In this document: in pieces, positions 59,517 through 64,000 of the stretch
Position numbering within the stretch: the first letter of the stretch is position 1
Layout: every line of letters begins with the position of its first letter
Assembly: GCA_051747385.1 (NCBI GenBank)
Contig: JBNJGB010000004.1
Location: 196,513-260,512 of the forward strand
Length of the DNA stretch: 64,000 nucleotides
Source of the DNA: JBNJGB01 sp051747385
GTDB lineage: Bacteria; Myxococcota_A; UBA9042; PHBI01; JACKFB01
Direction: 5' to 3'
Notes under the pieces: model-generated
Database searches by the model: none
What the model saw: only the letters and a program-made list of their open reading frames with translations
What the model was told of the DNA's origin: nothing
Made by a program: the position numbers and the translations under genes

Positions 59517-62213
59517 ATGACGGAGCACATCACCCCCGGCGGAGACCGGATCCCCGTCAACATCGAGGACGAGATGCGTGGGTCGTACCTGGCCTACGCC
59601 ATGTCCGTGATCATCGGGCGCGCGTTGCCCGACGTGCGGGACGGGCTCAAGCCCGTGCACCGGCGCGTGCTGTACGCCATGCACGAGCAGAGCAACACGC
59701 ACTCGCGGCCGTACAAGAAGTCGGCGCGCATCGTCGGCGACGTCATCGGCAAGTACCACCCCCACGGCGACCAGGCGGCCTACGACACGATGGTCCGCAT
59801 GGCGCAGGACTTCAGCCTGCGCTATCCGCTCGTGGACGGGCAGGGGAACTTCGGGTCCATCGACGGCGACCCGGCCGCGGCCATGCGGTACACCGAGGTG
59901 CGGATGACGCGCCTGGTGCAGTCGCTCCTGGCCGACATCGACAAGGAGACCGTCGACTGGCAGGAGAACTACGACGGCTCCGAGACCGAGCCGGTGGTCC
60001 TGCCGTCCGGCTTCCCGAACCTGCTGGTGAACGGCTCGGGCGGCATCGCCGTCGGCATGGCCACGAACATGCCGCCGCACAACCTGACCGAGATCATCGA
60101 CGCTACCGTGGCCGTCATCGACAACCCGGCCATCTCCGTCGACGAGCTGCTGGAGATCGTGCCCGGTCCCGACTTCCCGACGGCCGGCTACATCTACGGG
60201 CGGGCCGGCATCCGGAAGGCCTACGAGACCGGGCGCGGCATCGTGCGCGTCCGGGCCAAGGCCGACATCGAGTACGACGACAACGGTGACGAGAAGGCCA
60301 TCGCCGTCACCGAGCTGCCCTACCAGGTGAACAAGGCGAAGCTCCTCGAGCGCATCGCCGACCTGGTGCGGGACAAGAAGATCGAGGGCATCCGAGACCT
60401 CCGGGACGAGAGCGACCGCCGGGGCATGCGGGTGTACATCGAGCTCAAGAAGGGCGCGATGGCCCACATCGTGCTCAACAAGCTCTTCGCCATGACGCCG
60501 ATGCAGACCAGCTTCGGCATCATCAACCTGGCCATCGTCGGCGGGCAGCCCCGGGTCCTGACCCTCAAGGAGCTGCTGGTCCACTTCATCAACCACCGGC
60601 GCGACGTGGTCAGCCGGCGGTGCCGCTACGAGCTGCGGAAGGCGGAGGAGCGGGCCCACATCCTCGAGGGCTATCTCATCGCCCTCGACAACATCGACGA
60701 GGTGGTGGCCCTCATCAAGGCGAGCCCCACGCCAGTCGAGGCGCGCGAAGCCCTGATGAGCCGCTTCGGCCTGAGCGAGGTCCAGGCCCAGAGCATCCTG
60801 GACATGCGGCTGCAGCGCCTCACCGGCCTGGAGCGCGACAAGATCAAGGCCGAGTACGAGGAGATCCAGGCCACGATCAGCCGCCTGCGGGCCATCCTGG
60901 CCTCCGACGAGCTCCTCATGGAGGTCATCGTCGACGAGATCCAGGAGATCAAGGAGCGCTACGGGGACGCCCGGCGCACCCGCATCGTCGACGCCTCCGC
61001 CGAGATCGGCATGGAGGACCTGATCGCCGACGAGGACATGGTGGTCACCCTCACGGGCACGGGCTACATCAAGCGGACGCCGCTCACCGAGTATCGGACC
61101 CAGAAGCGTGGCGGCCGGGGCCGCAGCGGCATGAACACGAAGGCCGAGGACGCGGTCACCGACCTGTTCGTGGCCTCCGCCCACACCATGCTGCTCATCT
61201 TCACGGACCAGGGGCAGGTCTATCCGCTCAAGGTCTGGGAGCTCCCGGCGGGCGGCATCACGGCGACCGGCAAGGCCATCGTGAACCTCATCCCCCTCGA
61301 GGAGGGGGAGCAGGTGAAGTCCATCCTGTCCGTGGAGGACCTCGACCGCCGGGACCTCTTCCTGGTGTTCGCCACCCGCAAGGGGCTCGTGAAGCGGACG
61401 CGGCTGGACCAGTACAAGAACGTCCGGAACAACGGCATCCGGGCCATCAACCTGGACGACGACGACGACCTGGTGGCCGTGCGCCTCACCGACGCCGACG
61501 GCCACGTCATGATGGTGACGGCGCGGGGCCAGAGCATCATCTTCGAGGTCACCAACGCCCGGGCCATCGGGCGCGCCACCCGCGGCGTCCGGGGCATCCG
61601 CCTCCGCAACGACGACGAGGTCGTCGCCATGGACGTCCTCAAGCTCCACGGCCTGGCCGCGGAGGGCGACGAGGAGGAGGAGGATGAGCTCGAGGCCGCC
61701 GAGGAGGAGGCCGAGGGCCCCGAGGAGGGCGAGGAGGAGGCCGTCGACGAGACGCGCCCCACCATCCTCTTCATCACCGAGAACGGCTACGGCAAGCGCA
61801 CGCCCCTGGATCGCTTCCGCATCCAGAAGCGCGGCGGCCTGGGTCTGCGGGCGCTGCCGTACGTGAAGCGGAACGGCCCGCTCGTCGAGATGCGGCGGGT
61901 GCGCGACGACCAGGACCTGATGATCGTCACGGACGGCGGCACCATCATCCGCCTCCGCGTCGAGGAGATCCGGACCTACAGCCGCCAGGCGCGGGGTGTG
62001 CGCATCATCAACCTGTCCAAGGGCGAGAAGGTCGTCTCCATGCACCCGGTCGACGCCTCCGAGGAGGAGGAGGTCGAGCGGCTGGAGGAGGAGGCCGAGG
62101 AGCGCGCCGGGGCCGCCCGGGCCTCCGAGGTCGCCGAGGCGTCCGAGGCCGTGGACGTGCCCGACGAGGCCGAGGGGGCCGACGCCTCGGGTGACGAGCA
62201 GGACGACTCGTGA
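59517..62213 (+). CDS. gyrA: DNA gyrase subunit A
   Basis: 898 residues. Introduces negative supercoils with GyrB. Breakage-reunion domain with catalytic Tyr125 (AAMRYTEVRM), QRDR HPHGDQAAYDT (81-91), and C-terminal pinwheel with the GyrA box QKRGGRGRSG (about 530), which separates it from ParC. At the position of E. coli Ser83 it has Gln86; Asp90 matches Asp87. A 30-residue acidic insertion (about 718-748) interrupts the pinwheel, and a Glu/Ala tail ends the protein. GyrB is not in the window. The stop overlaps the following gene's GTG. Confidence 0.98.
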   Translation: MTEHITPGGDRIPVNIEDEMRGSYLAYAMSVIIGRALPDVRDGLKPVHRRVLYAMHEQSNTHSRPYKKSARIVGDVIGKYHPHGDQAAYDTMVRMAQDFSLRYPLVDGQGNFGSIDGDPAAAMRYTEVRMTRLVQSLLADIDKETVDWQENYDGSETEPVVLPSGFPNLLVNGSGGIAVGMATNMPPHNLTEIIDATVAVIDNPAISVDELLEIVPGPDFPTAGYIYGRAGIRKAYETGRGIVRVRAKADIEYDDNGDEKAIAVTELPYQVNKAKLLERIADLVRDKKIEGIRDLRDESDRRGMRVYIELKKGAMAHIVLNKLFAMTPMQTSFGIINLAIVGGQPRVLTLKELLVHFINHRRDVVSRRCRYELRKAEERAHILEGYLIALDNIDEVVALIKASPTPVEAREALMSRFGLSEVQAQSILDMRLQRLTGLERDKIKAEYEEIQATISRLRAILASDELLMEVIVDEIQEIKERYGDARRTRIVDASAEIGMEDLIADEDMVVTLTGTGYIKRTPLTEYRTQKRGGRGRSGMNTKAEDAVTDLFVASAHTMLLIFTDQGQVYPLKVWELPAGGITATGKAIVNLIPLEEGEQVKSILSVEDLDRRDLFLVFATRKGLVKRTRLDQYKNVRNNGIRAINLDDDDDLVAVRLTDADGHVMMVTARGQSIIFEVTNARAIGRATRGVRGIRLRNDDEVVAMDVLKLHGLAAEGDEEEEDELEAAEEEAEGPEEGEEEAVDETRPTILFITENGYGKRTPLDRFRIQKRGGLGLRALPYVKRNGPLVEMRRVRDDQDLMIVTDGGTIIRLRVEEIRTYSRQARGVRIINLSKGEKVVSMHPVDASEEEEVERLEEEAEERAGAARASEVAEASEAVDVPDEAEGADASGDEQDDS

Positions 62214-63430
62214 GCGACTCCATCCGAGTCGAGCTGAAGCGCGGGCGGAGCAAGCCCCTCTGGCTGGGGCACCCCTGGGTCTTCAGCGGGGCCATCCACC
62301 GGGTCGAGGGGCCGGTGGGCGACACCGGCGGGCCCTGCGTGGTGGAGGACGACCGCGGCAACGTCGTGGGCACGGGCTTCTACAATCCCCACGCCCAGAT
62401 CGCCGTGCGACTCCTCCAACACCGGCGCACCACGGACCTGCCCTTCGAGCCCCGCCCCACGCTCGACGTGGTCCGGGAGCGCTTCGACGCCGCCCTGGCG
62501 CGGAGGGCGGCCCTGGGGATGCCGGCGGAGGACACCACCGTCTACCGGGTCGTGAACTCCGAGGGCGACAGCCTCTCCGGCCTCGTGGTGGACCGGCTGG
62601 GCGACGTGGCCGTCGTGCACACCAACTCCCGCGCCATGTACGAGCTGCGCGAGTCCATCGCCGCCCACGCGGCCGAGGCGATGCCCGTGGAGGCCGTCGT
62701 CGTGGCCGTCGGGGAGGCCGCCTCGCGCCTCGAGGCCATCCCGGTCACCGCGGACGTCCTCCTCGGGAAGGTGGAGGGGCCGGTGGAGGTCCTCGAGCGC
62801 GGCGTGCGCTTCCGCGTGGACCCCCTGGGCGGCCAGAAGACGGGCTTCTACGCCGACCAGCGGGACAACCGCCGGCGCTTCGCCGAGCACTGCGCCGGCG
62901 AGGACGTGCTGGATCTCTTCAGCTACGTGGGCGCGTTCGGCCTGCACGCGGCCGGAGCCGGCGCGGCGTCCGTCACCTCCGTGGACAGCAGCGGCCCGGC
63001 CTGCGAGGCCACCGCGGCGAACGCCGCACTCAACGGGCTCTCCGACCGCGTCCAGGTGATGAACGCGGACGTGATGACGTTCCTGAAGGAGGCACGGGCC
63101 AAGGGGCGAAGCTGGTCGCGCATCGTCTGCGATCCGCCCAAGTACGCCCGGGGCCGGAAGGGCCTCCAGGACGCCATCAAGAAGTACGCGCGGCTCAACA
63201 CCCTGGCCATGGCCGCCCTGGCGCCCGGCGGCCTGCTGCTGACCTGCTCCTGCAGCCAGCACGTCTCCGACGAGGCCTTCCTGCGCATGCTGACGGACGC
63301 CGGCCACCGGCTGAGGAAGACCGTGCACGTCCACGCCGTGTGGGGGCAGGCCCCGGACCACCCGTTCTCCGTGGTGGCCCAGGAGGGGCGCTATCTCACC
63401 GCCGTCCTGCTGAGCCTGAGCGGCTCCTGA
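62210..63430 (+). CDS. rlmI: RlmI-like 23S rRNA methyltransferase (PUA + SAM domain)
   Basis: 406 residues. N-terminal PUA domain (LKRGRSKPLWLGHPWVFSGA), a central domain, and a Rossmann SAM-binding domain (GQKTGFYADQRDNRR, DLFSYVGAFGLHAAGAG, CDPPKYARGRKGL). The DPPKY motif and the C-terminal CSCSQHVSD are typical of YccW/RlmI, which makes m5C1962 in 23S rRNA with a catalytic cysteine. GTG start overlaps the gyrA stop, so the two are coupled. Exact target base is inferred from family. Confidence 0.88.
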   Translation: MSDSIRVELKRGRSKPLWLGHPWVFSGAIHRVEGPVGDTGGPCVVEDDRGNVVGTGFYNPHAQIAVRLLQHRRTTDLPFEPRPTLDVVRERFDAALARRAALGMPAEDTTVYRVVNSEGDSLSGLVVDRLGDVAVVHTNSRAMYELRESIAAHAAEAMPVEAVVVAVGEAASRLEAIPVTADVLLGKVEGPVEVLERGVRFRVDPLGGQKTGFYADQRDNRRRFAEHCAGEDVLDLFSYVGAFGLHAAGAGAASVTSVDSSGPACEATAANAALNGLSDRVQVMNADVMTFLKEARAKGRSWSRIVCDPPKYARGRKGLQDAIKKYARLNTLAMAALAPGGLLLTCSCSQHVSDEAFLRMLTDAGHRLRKTVHVHAVWGQAPDHPFSVVAQEGRYLTAVLLSLSGS

Positions 63431-63436
63431 CGCCGA

Positions 63437-64000
63437 TGGGTCGCGCGAAGCCGCGAAGGGCCTGATTCCTTTGCGCCTTTGCGCCTTTGCGCGGGCTTCC
63501 CTTGTGGTCGTGACGTCGTGGTGGGCCGGATGGGTCGCGCGAAGCCGCGAAGCCGCGAAGGGCCTGGTTCCTTTGCGCCTTTGCGCCTTTGCGCGGGCTT
63601 CGCTTGTGGTCGTGAGGTCGTGGTGGGCCGGATGGGTCGCGCGAAGCCGCGAAGCCGCGAAGGGCCTGATACCTTTGCGCCTTAGCGCCTTTGCGCGCGC
63701 TTCCCTTGTGGTCGTGAGGTCGTGGTGGGCCGGATGGGTCGCGCGAAGCCGCGAAGCCGCGAAGGGCCTGATACCTTTGCGCCTTAGCGCCTTTGCGCGG
63801 GCTTCCGTTGTGGTCGTGAGGTCGTGGTGGGCCGGATGGGTCGCGCGAAGCCGCGAAGGGCCTGATTCCTTTGCGCCTTTGCGCCTTTGCGCGGGCTTCC
63901 GTTGTGGTCGTGAGGTCGTGGTGGGCCGGATGGGTCGCGCGAAGCCGCGAAGCCGCGAAGGGCCTGATTCCCTTGCGCCTTTGCGCCTTTGCGCGGGCTT
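63437..64000 (+). repeat. Tandem array of 94/102-bp repeats, continuing past the window
   Basis: Five complete units start at 63437 (94 bp), 63531, 63633, 63735 (102 bp each), 63837 (94 bp), and a sixth begins at 63931 and is cut off. The 94- and 102-bp forms differ by one 8-base GCGAAGCC copy. Each unit has two short nested arrays, (GCGAAGCC)n and (TTTGCGCC)n, which can pair with one mismatch (CGCGAAGG/CCTTTGCG). Units differ by a few point changes. No convincing ORF and no promoter seen. The array is a non-coding minisatellite-like stretch downstream of the methyltransferase gene. Confidence 0.9.

Noticed and set aside
63479..63685. ORF within the terminal repeats
   Set aside because: Its translation simply repeats with the DNA units, with no ribosome-binding site or domain.
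63437..64000. Possible CRISPR array
   Set aside because: Units are contiguous tandem repeats with no unique spacers, and no cas genes are present.

Overview
This is a 64 kb, very GC-rich chromosomal segment from a Gram-negative, probably myxobacterial-like (Myxococcota, former Deltaproteobacteria) organism. That placement is an inference. It rests on outer-membrane receptors of a type common in that group, a 1,674-residue kinase/AAA/TPR/GAF/sigma-54 regulator, a FliA-type sigma factor, an acidic GyrA, and arrays of short GC-rich repeats. Gene content is mostly core housekeeping with small accessory patches.

Layout. (1) 1-8.3 kb is accessory: the end of a heavy-metal RND pump, a scrambled Uma2/restriction-endonuclease remnant, an intact Uma2 gene, a MAPEG protein, the tail of a YfhO-type membrane protein, and a four-gene zinc-acquisition operon (His-rich exported protein, zinc-type outer-membrane receptor, ZnuA-like binding protein, His-tailed lipoprotein) with no permease or ATPase. 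(2) 8.4-12.3 kb holds an Smr-domain gene (minus strand) and the overlapping set proS-pyrF-rlmB. (3) 12.4-44.5 kb is a long translation/transcription superlocus: tRNA Thr-Tyr-Gly-Thr, tuf, rpmG, tRNA-Trp, secE, nusG, rplKA, rplJL, rpoBC, rpsLG, an EF-G-like GTPase, then the S10, spc and alpha operons through rplQ. rplC is missing from its usual place between rpsJ and rplD. map and infA are missing between adk and rpmJ. A second tuf is missing after the EF-G gene. A 166-bp MITE-like element sits between rplR and rpsE. (4) 44.6-44.9 kb: tRNA-Gln and tRNA-Glu ending in a textbook terminator. (5) 44.9-63.4 kb: the giant regulator (minus), a small lipoprotein, two apparently inactive enzyme homologues (HAD-like and class II amidotransferase-like), dnaB (minus), UDP-glucose dehydrogenase, a rhomboid protease (minus), a FliA-family sigma factor, a TonB-dependent receptor, gyrA and an RlmI-like methyltransferase. 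(6) 63.44-64.0 kb: a tandem array of 94/102-bp repeats running off the edge.

How it works together. Translation and transcription genes are tightly packed, with many start/stop overlaps. Recognisable promoters (TTGACA or TTGACT, 16-18 bp spacer, TA-rich -10) occur before the tRNA-tuf cluster, tRNA-Trp/secE, rpsL, rpsJ, rplD, the Gln/Glu tRNAs, the UDP-glucose dehydrogenase gene and gyrA. A well-formed L10 leader precedes rplJ and a long hairpin separates rplL from rpoB, consistent with classical autoregulation and attenuation. No prophage, CRISPR array or complete transposase gene was seen.
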